Positions 1 to 10,879 of a stretch of 64,000 bases of DNA are shown here, in pieces. Position 1 is the stretch's first letter. Each line of letters opens with the position of its first letter. The position numbers and the translations under genes were made by a program. The stretch comes from Steromphala cineraria (taxonomy: Eukaryota; Mollusca; Gastropoda; Trochida; Trochidae). A model generated the notes under the pieces. The model searched no databases. It saw only the letters and a program-made list of their open reading frames with translations, and had not been told where the DNA came from. The stretch covers positions 53,815,289 to 53,879,288 of the forward strand of contig OU744731.1 in assembly GCA_916613615.1 (NCBI GenBank). Reading direction: 5' to 3'.

Positions 1-523
1 TCCTTCTGGAACTGGAGAAGAAGATGAAAATAGGTTTTTAAAGTTGTGACCCCTGTGACCCTATTTGGGGTCACAGGGTCACCAAAGTTACAAATTAGAA
101 TCTCCATTGTCCAAGGAGTCTACACATATCAATATTAACTCTCTAGTCCTTTTAGAACTGGAGAAGAAGATGAAAATAGGTTTTTAAGGTTGTGACCGGT
201 GTTGCACGGAGCTCGTAAAGTATTCGATCAGCTGTTTAGGAGTTCATTTGGTTCAGAGCGTTCACTGTACGTGTACAGTTTCGTTGTTGTTTTTGATTAA
301 TAATTGGTCACCAAAGTTACAAATTAGAATTTCCATATGCTAAGGTACTTGTACACAAAATTTCAGCTCTCTAATGTGTATGGTTCATGAGGAGAAGTCG
401 AAAGTGTCAAAAGTTTACGGACGGACGGACGACGGACACAACCGGACGACGGACGACGGACGGACGCCGGACGACGGGCCATGCCATAAGCCCATCTGGA
501 CTTTCAGTCCTGATGAGCTAAAA
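1..523 (-). repeat. Dispersed AGCTCATCAGG repeat, minus-strand copy
   Basis: Read on the minus strand it begins TTTAGCTCATCAGGACTG near 523, runs through a (GGAC/CGGA)-rich purine stretch (415-475), then a GGTCACAGGGTCACC module and two copies of an AACTGGAGAAGAAGATG module (1-60 and 141-200). The same start sequence recurs at 8737 and 44828. Interrupted by the 112-bp element at 195. Confidence 0.55.
195..306. repeat. 112-bp element, copy 1
   Basis: Identical base for base to 1290-1401 by eye (starts ACCGGTGTTGCACGGAG, ends TTAATAATTG; contains palindrome GTACGTGTAC). It interrupts the older dispersed repeat between TGTGACC and GTCACCAAAG, so it arrived later. Confidence 0.75.
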
Positions 524-799
524 ATGTACACTTTAAAAGTCATTTTCAAATATAGTTACATAAATTTATGTAAAACAGTCATTAATCTATCAATGAATAA
601 ATGAATAAATATACCGTTTTAAAAGTATTGTTTCGTGAATAGGCTAGCACTTGAAAATTCAGGAACAAATTCGTGATCACTTTATTCATAAACAATATTT
701 GCCGATAATTTGTTTCCCTAAACGGCGTATGAACTGAAAAAGTCATTTTTCTTATATTCCCGACGTTACTTTGTTCGCCAACTAGCATACCACATTTTC

Positions 800-963
800 G
801 CGCCAGCACAAATGCTGATGACGTCATAGCTTCAACTATTACGTCACAATCTTAGTACTTTCGTCGCCATGTTTGTCGGTCGATGTAAGGGGAAATCAAC
901 GTCCTGTTAGATGTTATATCGGATCATGATTCGGGTGCACTGACATCGCTCTACTATTTTGAA
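800..963 (+). promoter_or_regulatory. CRE-containing promoter-like region with 5' UTR
   Basis: A perfect palindromic CRE (TGACGTCA, 819-826) and a half-matched TTACGTCA (839-846) lie just upstream of the exon 1 donor at 966/967. CREs of this type bind CREB/ATF factors and often sit in core promoters. Confidence 0.4.
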
Positions 964-2893
964 ATGGTAAGTATTTTCCTTGATCTATTAAACTTTCCAT
1001 CATTGAGTTTCAATTACACTAGACACGTCAAAATTTGAACGCATCTCGTTGACTTCTGTTGGCCTAGGCCTAGTGCCAAGGCAACTGTAGATCTAGTACG
1101 ATTATATATTATTATAGCACTAATATTAAACTATTATTTGAAAAATAGCATTTGTTTAATTAGTTAAGTGAGTCACGATGATAAAAGAAAGTCATAGGTT
1201 CAAAACTTCTGCTGTCATTCAACTTGTGTCCGCAACATTGTTGAACTCCGTACAGTGTTGTGGCATAGCATAAAGTGCTTGATACCGTAACCGGTGTTGC
1301 ACGGAGCTCGTAAAGTATTCGATCAGCTGTTTAGGAGTTCATTTGGTTCAGAGCGTTCACTGTACGTGTACAGTTTCGTTGTTGTTTTTGATTAATAATT
1401 GTCTACTCTCAGCATCAGCTTGAATGAAACAGCAGTTGAATTGTTATCATAGAGTGGCAATGAGTGCATCATAATCAGCGTTGTCCTGTATTATTTTTGT
1501 AGGAAAAAGATCATGAAAAGGGTTGTGTTTAAACCGGGTAGATTGGCAATCATCTCAGTTTAAAACTATATAATTTTGATCAATTATTTGAATGACTCCG
1601 GCACTTGAACTATGATCACGTCATAGAAAGATATGGCTACTTACGTTTAATACGTTAGGGTTGTTGTAATAGTGTTGTTCCCAATTGCGTCATATTCATG
1701 AACGACATCAAATATTCACATATCATACTATTTGGACATTTATACATGTACATGTAGGCCTACAGTATTGATGTAATTGGTATTCAATAATAATAACTGA
1801 AATATCATTTGCCAAAAGTATAAATTATACGCCCATATTTAAGAACAAGAAGGGCTCCAGCTATATTAAATTGATTTTATTTTCATTGTTAACTTTATTA
1901 ATTTTGTATCAGACTAATCATATAATTATGTTCAAATATGACGGAATGATGGCATACCACATACTTTTTTCTGAACTGTTGATGGATGAAATTCGTTTTC
2001 AATTGTTTATTTCCTTGCAAAACACAATATTACCAGTGACCAGACCATCTAATATTTTAATGCATGACAGTTTAGCATTATATCTATATGACTTAAAGAT
2101 TGATATCAACTCACTTAAGCTTGAACCGACATGTACGATTCATTGTATAATTATAATGTGTAGTGTATATACAAATTAATTTTAAGGCAAATTCCTCACT
2201 GACACCTTTTCACTTCCATTACAGTTATGTTTTAAGGAATCCAAGAATCAAGAAGTGTTTTAAAGAAATGTGTTAGGATATTATTGTTTATATTTGAATA
2301 TAATACATCAATATTATAAACTTTTCTCAGAGTCTGCTGATTGAGAGGGGGGAGAGAGCTGGAGACTGGCGAAGCAGAGAAGATACATGCACGTGCTTCT
2401 GGGAGTTGATCTGTCAAACTACCCTCAGGTATACATATATAGTGTATACTGTTGTAAATGCCATTCCGATGATTCGACATTCATTTCATTTTTATTTTAC
2501 CAGTTTCAAATGTTAAATAAGTTAACAATTAAACAATAAATCAGTTACAATGCACACAAAAGTCATTCAAGGCAGGATTCAAAAGAGCAGAACAAATTAT
2601 TAGCACATATTTGATAAGGGATCGACATATACAATTTATGTGATTGATTTTTCACTTCATTTACTTTTATCTTTCTTTTGGACAGAACTTTGCTGATGGT
2701 CAACGCTGTGAAGAAACATATACAAGAATACATGATAAGACTGCTTTTCATAGAAATGTATAAAAGATTAATAAACATTTATGTAATCATTATCTCGGTT
2801 TGTTTTTTACTTGTTAATTTGTTGGTTGAATTTATACAGCTATTCCCGACGATATACCATATTTTTTTTATGATACGATTCCGGTCTCTATGA
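964..2893 (+). CDS. Candidate three-exon small gene (102 aa) or spliced non-coding RNA
   Basis: An ATG at 964-966 sits directly on a consensus donor (GTAAGT). Exon 2 (2331-2428) has acceptor CTTTTCTCAG and donor CAG/GTATAC and is open only in the frame set by that ATG. Exon 3 (2686-2893) follows acceptor CTTTTGGACAG and stays open to a stop. The 102 residues start MSLLIERGERAGDW and contain one likely membrane segment (IYVIIISVCFLLVNLLV). An AATAAA at 2770 could end the RNA inside exon 3, which would fit a non-coding transcript. No homology is recognised, and an earlier short uORF-like ATG lies at 869. Confidence 0.3.
1290..1401. repeat. 112-bp element, copy 2
   Basis: Same orientation and the same sequence as 195-306, with different flanks (GATACCGTA and TCTACTCTC). 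No obvious target duplication. It lies in the first intron of the candidate small gene. Confidence 0.75.
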
Positions 2894-2979
2894 TTCTCTG
2901 CAGTGTTATATACATTGAAAAACGTCTCTCATCATATCTATTCAGCATCATTAGAAATGGGATTAACTTTTTACCAACG

Positions 2980-3245
2980 TTGCAGCAACATCGTATCAAC
3001 GTTGTATCAATGTTAAAGCCATGTTGTATCGACGTTGATGTCGCGTTAAAAATACGTCAATAAAACGTTGTTTCAACGTTGATACAATATCGTATATACG
3101 TCGAGACAACGTTATACCAACGTTGTTGCGACGTCGTATCTATTAACGTCATTTCGCGGCAAATTTCAAATCCAATCAAAATTCGACGTCAATTCAACGT
3201 TGATAAACGACGTTGTTTCAACGTTGGTTCAACGTTAAAATGGCT
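2980..3245. repeat. CAACGTTG-rich palindromic patch
   Basis: About 260 bp with many perfect or near copies of the 8-bp palindrome CAACGTTG, spaced by GAT, TTT or TAT triplets. It has no reading frame of note and looks like an iterated palindromic satellite or MITE core. Confidence 0.6.
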
Positions 3246-5636
3246 GCTGGGAACGGTTTGTGACGTTGAATTTGATTGATCAAATCGAAAATTCGTTTTT
3301 TGCATATGAAAGGTCACCGGGACGACCTCTCACACTGGTCAATCTTAGATCAACAGTATGACCAAATATTAAACCTGTTGATCTAAATTTATTTAGATTG
3401 ACTGAAAACAGAAAGGCTGAGTAACCACCCGTCAGCAATACGGCTGAGTGACCATAGCAGGATATCAGGGGATATGTTGTAGCATAACTCAGAGTCGACA
3501 TATATACGCTGATGTATGATGATGTAGCAGGACGTGATATATGATAAAATGGTTACAAAATGTCACTTTTCGTATCATATACCTAGCTCATATCCGCCCT
3601 CGACCCATATCAGCCCTCTGGCCTGCGTCTCTCGGGCTGATATGATGGTTTCAGGCTTATATGAGGTAGGATTTGAAAATTTACATGTTATAACCTCTAT
3701 ATATATCACATGAAAAACAGAAAACGCCATGGATACATTTGTCAACAGTACTGCCTGAAAATTCAACCAATCAGAATTCATGTTATCGGTTAGCCACTTA
3801 AAGAAGGGCTGCATAACCTTTTTTAAATATATTTTTCAAAAGATATTGGTCAAATAACTATATAACATAAATATTAGGCCAAAACAGCAACGATACACAG
3901 TTTGTCAATGAAGCTACAGCTAAGTAAACATTGCGTAACAAGGCGTCTGCTTGTCGCCGTCCAGCGACAAACCAAAACAAGGCTGAGAGGCCACGGGCAG
4001 GGGATACCGGAAGTGACGTGGCAGTAGGCGAAGCGTTCGTCTGCTTATATGGAAAATGATAGGCGAAATCCGCAGTTCTGCCTTTTCAAAGCGCTTAACA
4101 GTATGCTATATCATTGTGTTGCTGTCAACTGTCCTAGAATATCTCCTGATGAAGTCTCCGTAGACAATTTCCCATCATATTGATAGTTTCACGCCAAATT
4201 GACCCGCTGTGTTAGGTCAAACAGAGCAATGTGACAATCTACATCGAACTCACGTGTTCCGATCACTACACCGATTTTCTGCTTCGAGCTCGCATTTTCA
4301 CTGAATGAACAGTTTGGCATGCAGAGAAAAGGGAGATTAGTAAAATATAAAACATAGCAGAAAGTATTGGGCTGATTTATGGTAATAATCCTAATATACA
4401 ATGCTCACATTTAGATTTGAACGTTGTGTAAAAAGGTTGAATAAATAATGACATTGGTCTGCAGGTGTTAATTACTTTCTTTAGATCAGATACTCACTTA
4501 TTGCACAATTACTTTACTGTCTATCGTATTTCCTGTCTGTTTCCTAATTAGATGATATCAAATGATGACTATAGCAGGTAGGTTATATAATGCACAATCA
4601 TCAACACCTGGCTATTTTATGACATCAGCTAATTAGGTAACATCAAATAGCAATTGTATTCCTTAAAGTAACATCCCTTTTTTCTCCGATTGGTAAATTA
4701 TAACCTATTAACCTTAAATTAGGAATACCGTTTTTGCTCTATCTGATAACTATTTTGGATAAGGTTCATTTAATAAATCTTCATTCTGTTTGGCCATGTA
4801 TCGGCTATTGTTGTGGAAAATATCACTCTATGTACAAGAGTGAAAACATTAAGATTTTCAGTGAAATGCCCTATTAAAATAATGTTTTAAACAAGACATC
4901 AGTGATCATCCAATACATGTCTTTCATTGAGAATTGTAACTTGTCCATCACTAAATGAAATAACTAAGAAAAACGTATATATTTTGTATCCTGTTACAAA
5001 ATGAAGTCAAAGGCAATTCTTAAAAAATGGGTTAAATGTAAAAATAAAATAGTATTGTATAATTACATCCTTTCTGCTGTGCTACTAAAGTAATATTCAA
5101 TAACAACCAACAACTGTGCACGAAGATAAAGCAGTTCACACGGGAGCAATTGTTTACATATACATCCGGGTTCTCACGTGCAGTCTTATGACAACATTGC
5201 GCAAAGCGAGACCATCTAGGCCTACATGCTGTAGCATTATGCGCACAACTTCGTTTTTAATCAGGGTCTTACGTTTTCATCAATACAAATTGCCAGTTGA
5301 ATAAATAAACTACCGATTTATTGAAGGTTTGAGATGTTTGGATGTTGTTTAGGGTGTTTAATCGACGGTTAAACATCGAGCTGTACTGTTAGCTTGTGTT
5401 GTTTTACATAACGAGGGCACACAAGGGGGTATCACATCGCCTACTAACACGTCACGAGGCAGTCACGCTTCAGTGCGTTTTATTCTGTTCGCCGGCCTAA
5501 TTAGGGGGTGTTCTTTATACAGTCGTTATTAAGCCGTTTCTAGGTCGATTTCAGAAATTTAAAGTTGAGTCCATGTGAAATTGTTATCACTATTTCATGA
5601 ATCCCGAAAGTTGCCATATAGCATTTCAGTCCCTCT
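3246..5636. other. Intergenic DNA
   Basis: No supported gene. A short stem-loop with arms CATATCAGCCC / GGGCTGATATG lies at about 3603-3640. The rest is low-complexity AT-rich sequence without recognisable coding or RNA features. Confidence 0.4.
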
Positions 5637-5640
5637 TTAA

Positions 5641-5780
5641 CGGCCCCGAAACTCAGGTTTCTGGGCCGCTTCTCAGCCCTGTAGAAACGACGTCTGGTGG
5701 AGATGGCGATAGACCCCAACCCACTTCCAAGGCAGTTTTAGATATGTTAGCTGGCGTGTCATAATATACTTTCGGGGCCG
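5641..5780. mobile_element. 140-bp TTAA-flanked MITE
   Basis: Terminal inverted repeats CGGCCCCGAAA (left) and TTTCGGGGCCG (right) are flanked on both sides by TTAA, the target site of piggyBac-type elements. It has no coding capacity. Confidence 0.6.
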
Positions 5781-5784
5781 TTAA

Positions 5785-7054
5785 GTGGCTAGTTATCGGT
5801 CTACCTCCGAAACCACCAGTTTCGGATTGTTTAGGTATGGAAACGTTCACATCATTTCCAACGACATATAAACACGGCAATACGTACTCAAAATGAAGAT
5901 GAAACGCTTGGGAAACCTGCCCTGTGTCAAGCTCTCGTTGATATGCTGGCAGCGCGCCTGCGTGGAATCGATATCCGGGTCCAAACAAATGGAAATATTA
6001 GCGGGCACGTGGGATCGCTGTCGAGCTGTCGTCTTGTTCATTTCTCTAATGATTGCAACGGACACAGTTGATCCCGATATATATTCACACGCTTTGGTTT
6101 GATTAATCTTCATAACACTGATTTTCATGATTGACTTATTTTTAATTTGATTTCTTGTGTTGTCACAGTAATTGTGCGTGCTTTTGTCAATCAAAGCTAT
6201 GGGTAGATTTGTAAAATAAGTTCAAGTCTCTAGGAAGGTGCTATTATAAAGACAAAAATGTGTATTTTATTGGATTATTTTATTAGGACAAAGCAAGCAT
6301 AGAAGATGATCTGAATGAATGCAATTATCAAAATATGGGGAAGCCGTTAGGCTACCGGAAAAGGGACCATAGATAACGTCTTTGAGAGAAAAAGGGACCA
6401 TTCGAGCGGGTTTTTTTTCTGTGGAAACGATATTCAGAAGGACTTTCCTGTTTGCAGTTATATATGATTTTTACATGATAATTTCATACTTAATTTCAAA
6501 TATGTTTGTGATGTTAGCATTTCAGTTGTTCATGATTAAACAATTTGCCAAAGAATAAAGTGTATAGCTAAAACAAAAACCATAGTGAAATGAATCAAAT
6601 CATCGAAGCTGCGATCGTGGAATGCATTACTACGACAATGCTGTCGTAACTGATAACTTTTATTATGAGTTATTTGTAAATATGCTCCTCTTCTATCAAT
6701 CAAGTATTTACTTCTTTATTTTGTTAGTGAATTAGCATAATACAGCACGTTTGTTTTCTCGCAATGCTAACGTTTCAAAATGGCGGATGCGTAATTGTGT
6801 TTGGCTAAGACATAGTCATTCATTAACACCTCTTCTTTATGTGCAAGGTATCATATTGCTAAATGTTCTTCGATAAATTCATAAACAACATTATTATCAA
6901 AAGGAGCAAAATGGGACCACATGGGCAGAGGGACATGTTATCCCTTTATGCAGGGATGTTAGAACATGTATTATACTTCCCTGCTTTATGTTGTAAGTTG
7001 TCAAGCAGATATTTTATGTTCGCTTATAAATCAAGCGTGAGTAAAAGAACAGCA
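5785..7054. other. Intergenic DNA with an old dispersed repeat
   Basis: 6460-6790 is homologous to 31720-31849 plus 32217-32330 (shared words TTCAAATATG.TTGTGA, CAGTTGTTCAT, GCATAATACAGCA, TTTCAAAATGGCG). At 6670 it shows the site before insertion of the palindromic element at 31850. No gene is seen. Confidence 0.5.
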
Positions 7055-8486
7055 GTAGGGGAGACCGGGGCCGGTACGTCCCCTTTTCACTAAATTACAG
7101 ATAATGAGTCGTTCTCTTGCAATATACTAGTGTACGTTTGTACATATATTGAGACATATCTTAACTTTATTGCAATAATTGTTGAAAGTGCCTAACTCAA
7201 ATACAGTCAGTGGCCAAAAGTCTGTTCGCACTGACGTAATTCCCATAGACTTCCATGTTAATTTTCAATTGCGAGAATAATTTTCATGAACGAAACATTT
7301 GTTGATTCATTTTGAAATCTCTACCAGCATGTCGAAAATCATCAGGGCTATAATATCATAATTTTCATTCAATTACCCGATGATTATTAAGAAATATACA
7401 TGTTATTTGATAAAACACATGAAACATGTCGATTACGTTAAACATGGCCGTCAATGGGACAATGAAGTCAAAAGATGTACATGTGATGATTAAATGTGTA
7501 TCATCCAATAACTAATCAACGCAGAGATAGATGGTTATTTCATGAATGTAGCCGAGATGATTTCTAAGCCATATGCAAAATATCACAACAAATGGACTTT
7601 TATTTATTTCATAAAAATTATTCTTGTCATTGATAATTAACATGTCAGTATATGAGAAATTACGTTGGTGCGAACAGACTTTTGGCCGCTGACTGTAGTT
7701 TGCCTATAACTATGCTTTTAAGACGACGAGTTGAAAAGACGAACATGTCCAGCATCGGGGTAGGTTCGGTTTTCCTCAGGGGCAGGTTCGTTCATCGTTG
7801 GGAACAATTAGTACATGTTCAGGATACAAGAATTAAACAGAGAAAACATGCTATTCACAGTAATCGATATTTGGGACAGAAAAAATACTACATTACTTCA
7901 CAAAGATATATTTTATAATGATGTAGAATCAGCGAACTTTCTTATACGAAAATGATTCCGATTTCTTTCTAATTAGAGGAGCCTGCTTTTCAAGGACCTT
8001 CAAGAGGGTCCTTTTGAGGAGGAGGACCTTTAGAAAATGGTTTCGAGGACGACCTAAATTTTTGGCGACTCGTCCTCACGGCCGAATGTGCCCCGCCTGT
8101 AATGACCGAACGTACCCTACACACCACGTTTGTTCTTTTTGCTATGCGAAAATACACAGCCCTCATACCAAAATAACTCGTTCGTTTCATATAGGTCTCG
8201 GCATGTTGGTTTATGCTCACTTAAGAAAATTGTTTCAAACACAGTCAACATTTGTCAAAAACAAAGTGAACTGAAGTCGAATAAGTTACTCAGCTACATG
8301 AAAAACGGTTTTCCTTCCACAGTTTGTCAAGAACATGTTGGACTGTCGCCATTTCAAAGTCAATGTGAGAGTAAAGTCATGTTGTCTCTTAGAAATTACC
8401 AATTTTAGTTAAAGTGGACACCAAACAAAAATGATTAAGAAAAGACGAACATGCCCCGGGGCCGTGCCTGCCCCGGTCTCCCCTAC
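7055..8486. mobile_element. TIR DNA element with ends GTAGGGGAGACCGGGGC
   Basis: The left end GTAGGGGAGACCGGGGC and right end GCCCCGGTCTCCCCTAC-like form inverted repeats of about 25 bp with a few mismatches. No transposase frame is seen inside, so it is non-autonomous. A partial second copy starts at 62949. Target duplication is unclear, so no superfamily is assigned. Confidence 0.6.
7204..7695. mobile_element. 492-bp TA-flanked MITE (Tc1/mariner-like) nested in the 7055 element
   Basis: Inverted ends CAGTCAGTGGCCAAAAGTCT and its complement, with TA on both sides. The related copy at 63091-63100 reads TCAACTAGTTTGCC without the insert, so the empty site is visible in the same window. No transposase frame. 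Confidence 0.8.
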
Positions 8487-9653
8487 TTGATAGGTACCTT
8501 CTCCCCTTGAAGATACGTTCACAACAGTTAGAAGTTATAGACAGCTTCAATACCCCAATGCATTACCCGTTGTTCAACTTTAAAATATATATATTTCCGT
8601 CGAAATACAAGGAAAATCATACATGAATCATTATAATCTTTAGTTATAAAATGTATATAATTATTTGATCAAAATCGCAATATATTATGACAAAGTGGTT
8701 CGTTCATGATAAGAGCGTTGTAATTAATATTTTTTAGCTCATCAGGTCTGTCTGTCATGCCAACTGTCAATGTCACCACCAAGGAACTGTATCGCTCTCA
8801 AAAAATGTTTAACGCCTTAAAGTTTTATTGTAGGAAGGTTATGACCCATGCTCATCAATAATTCTAAACTTTCACTTAACTATTCAAAGCAATTCATCAA
8901 TGTCACACTTATAACAAACCGATAAATCAAATATTGAGCAGAATTGAGCAATGTATATAAAAATCTGGTCACACAGGACGCATATAATAATAGAAAATAT
9001 ATATAATAGTTGTGAAAGTATATATACACATGAGTCAATGGCTACACTTCTTAGTACTGCAATTAACTGTGATAAAACATGAATGTGATCAAACAATTGA
9101 CGTAAGTAGTACTACATGAGGAAATGATTTTAGCATTATCTCAAGAAAAACGATTTCTCTCTCGATTTTGTGTCCACAGCACGGTAAAAGATGAACAGTA
9201 ATCCTATCTATTCATTCATTTCATTTTGGATTGTCTGTTTTTCTATCCGTAGGTCGGTCACTAAAAGGAAACCGATAAACCATCGTTATGCGACGTCATA
9301 GTTACAACATCATGTTATTTAATGGTGCCTGCTTTCTGTTCCACCTCTCATGAATATTCAAATCAGATAGCAATTATCCCTCATACCCAGAAATCGTTTC
9401 TTAATGGGATCAAAGTTAATTTTAGAGCTATCAACGTGATGTTTAGCGGGCGTCTGGTTGAATTTATAGATGGTGATAGAGGTCACTTGGCACAAGCCCC
9501 ATAGAGCATTACTATGGTCAGAAGTACGGTCAGATACGAGTAAAAAACCTATATTGTACAATCTACTTTACTTTTTTTTATGAATTTGATCGAAGGTAAA
9601 CAAAGAATTTTAAAACAACTGACACATTTGTTTCTCAAATGTGACCCATTTGA
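8487..9653. other. Downstream flank of gene A
   Basis: Contains a short AGCTCATCAGG repeat fragment (about 8737-8760) and AT-rich sequence. This is where the 3' UTR of gene A should lie. I see no clear AATAAA close to the stop on the minus strand. Confidence 0.35.
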
Positions 9654-10879
9654 TTATTTCTTTTCTTTCGTGTTTCGACGCGGAGGACGACTTTTGGGTA
9701 AAGGGGGTGGTTCCATCAGAGGTTCTTCATAGTCTGTTTCGTTGTTTTCCGGTGACAAACCAAAATGAACTCTGCCCGTTGGCATCGTAGACAAGGGCGC
9801 ATTTTCATGTATGTATGGCGTTGGAGGAACAGTTGATCTTCTCACTGGATGTGGGGACAAATTCTTGTCATGGGAAGTCGCGGAAGGGTTGGACGAATCT
9901 GAACGAAGTGGCCCTATGGATGAATTTGCTCCCCGGTCTCTGGGAGGCAGGAGTGGTGCAAAGTATTCCTGCTGGACAGTAGAAATAGCTTCTGGTCTTT
10001 TGGTTTGTGGGTTGTTTTGATACGGGTTTGCTGTAATTTCACGCGACGATGGCAAATTGTCTCGTCGAGGCTTCAGAGTTGATTCTGGTACAGATTGTCG
10101 AGGAACACCTTCTCGCGTCTTTGGCAAAGGTTCCGAATTTAGCGAACACATTTCATAATTGTCATCGTCCTCATATTGTGAGGATGTGTCCAGTGAATGA
10201 GAGGGTTGTTTGTAGATCCGAAGATGTGGTGGAGGTTTCTTAGGCACTGGTGGAGGTATTTTAGACGCAGGGAGGCTTTTTGTGTTCCTGAAGTTTTCTT
10301 CTACTCTCATTGGGGACAAAACATCGCTGCCAATGTCCGAAGGCGTTGCCACACTATTGAAAGAAGCCGAATGCTCTAACGAACGTGCTGGAGGAATTGT
10401 GTTAACGGCTGGAGCACCTACACCAGGCAGCTGTTCAGCTAGCTTCAACTGACTTCCAGGTGTGGCCTGATGCTGGCTTCTAGATGTGGCTTGATACTGG
10501 CTTCCAGACGTGGCTTGATACTGGCTTCTAGATGTGGCTTGATACTGGCTTCCAGACGTGGCTTGATACTGGCTTCTAGGTGTGGCTTGATACTGGCTTC
10601 CAGACGTGGCTTGATACTGGCTCCCAGACGTGGCTTGATACTGGCTTCTAGATGTGGCTTGATACTGGCTTCCAGACGTGGCTTGATACTGGCTCCCAGA
10701 CGTGGCTTGATACTGGCTTCTAGATGGGGCTCGATATTGGCTTCGTTGATCATCATAATACGAACTGGTACTGGCTGATGGTTCAGGTTGTTGTGACATG
10801 AACTTTTCCATATGCTCCTGTTTCCCTGATGATTCATCGCCATACCTCCTCAACATCGGAATGTTGTGTGTCTCTGACT
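9654..10879 (-). CDS. Gene A exon 18: octapeptide-repeat, proline-rich and pTyr-motif tail with stop codon
   Basis: Residues 1246-1653. Acceptor CCATACACAG gives Glu at the junction. About 12 copies of the octapeptide SQYQATS(G/R) come first. Then come SH3-type polyproline motifs (PPPVPKKPPP, LLPPRDR, PPPLPKSRPPRR) and candidate SH2 sites (DNYEMC, TDYEEP). The stop TAA follows KEKK. The tail looks disordered and suited to recruiting SH3/SH2 partners. Confidence 0.87.

Noticed and set aside
195..306. Hammerhead ribozyme or retrozyme monomer
   Set aside because: The conserved CTGANGA and GAAA core words are absent.
4100..4190. Possible THAP-like zinc-finger exon (MLYHCVAVNCPR)
   Set aside because: Only about 25 codons before a stop, with no HxxC pair or splice donor in phase.
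10470..10843. Long open frames on the plus strand and in a second minus-strand frame over the gene A tail
   Set aside because: They are by-products of the stop-free 24-bp repeat. Only the frame that continues from the exon 18 acceptor fits the gene.
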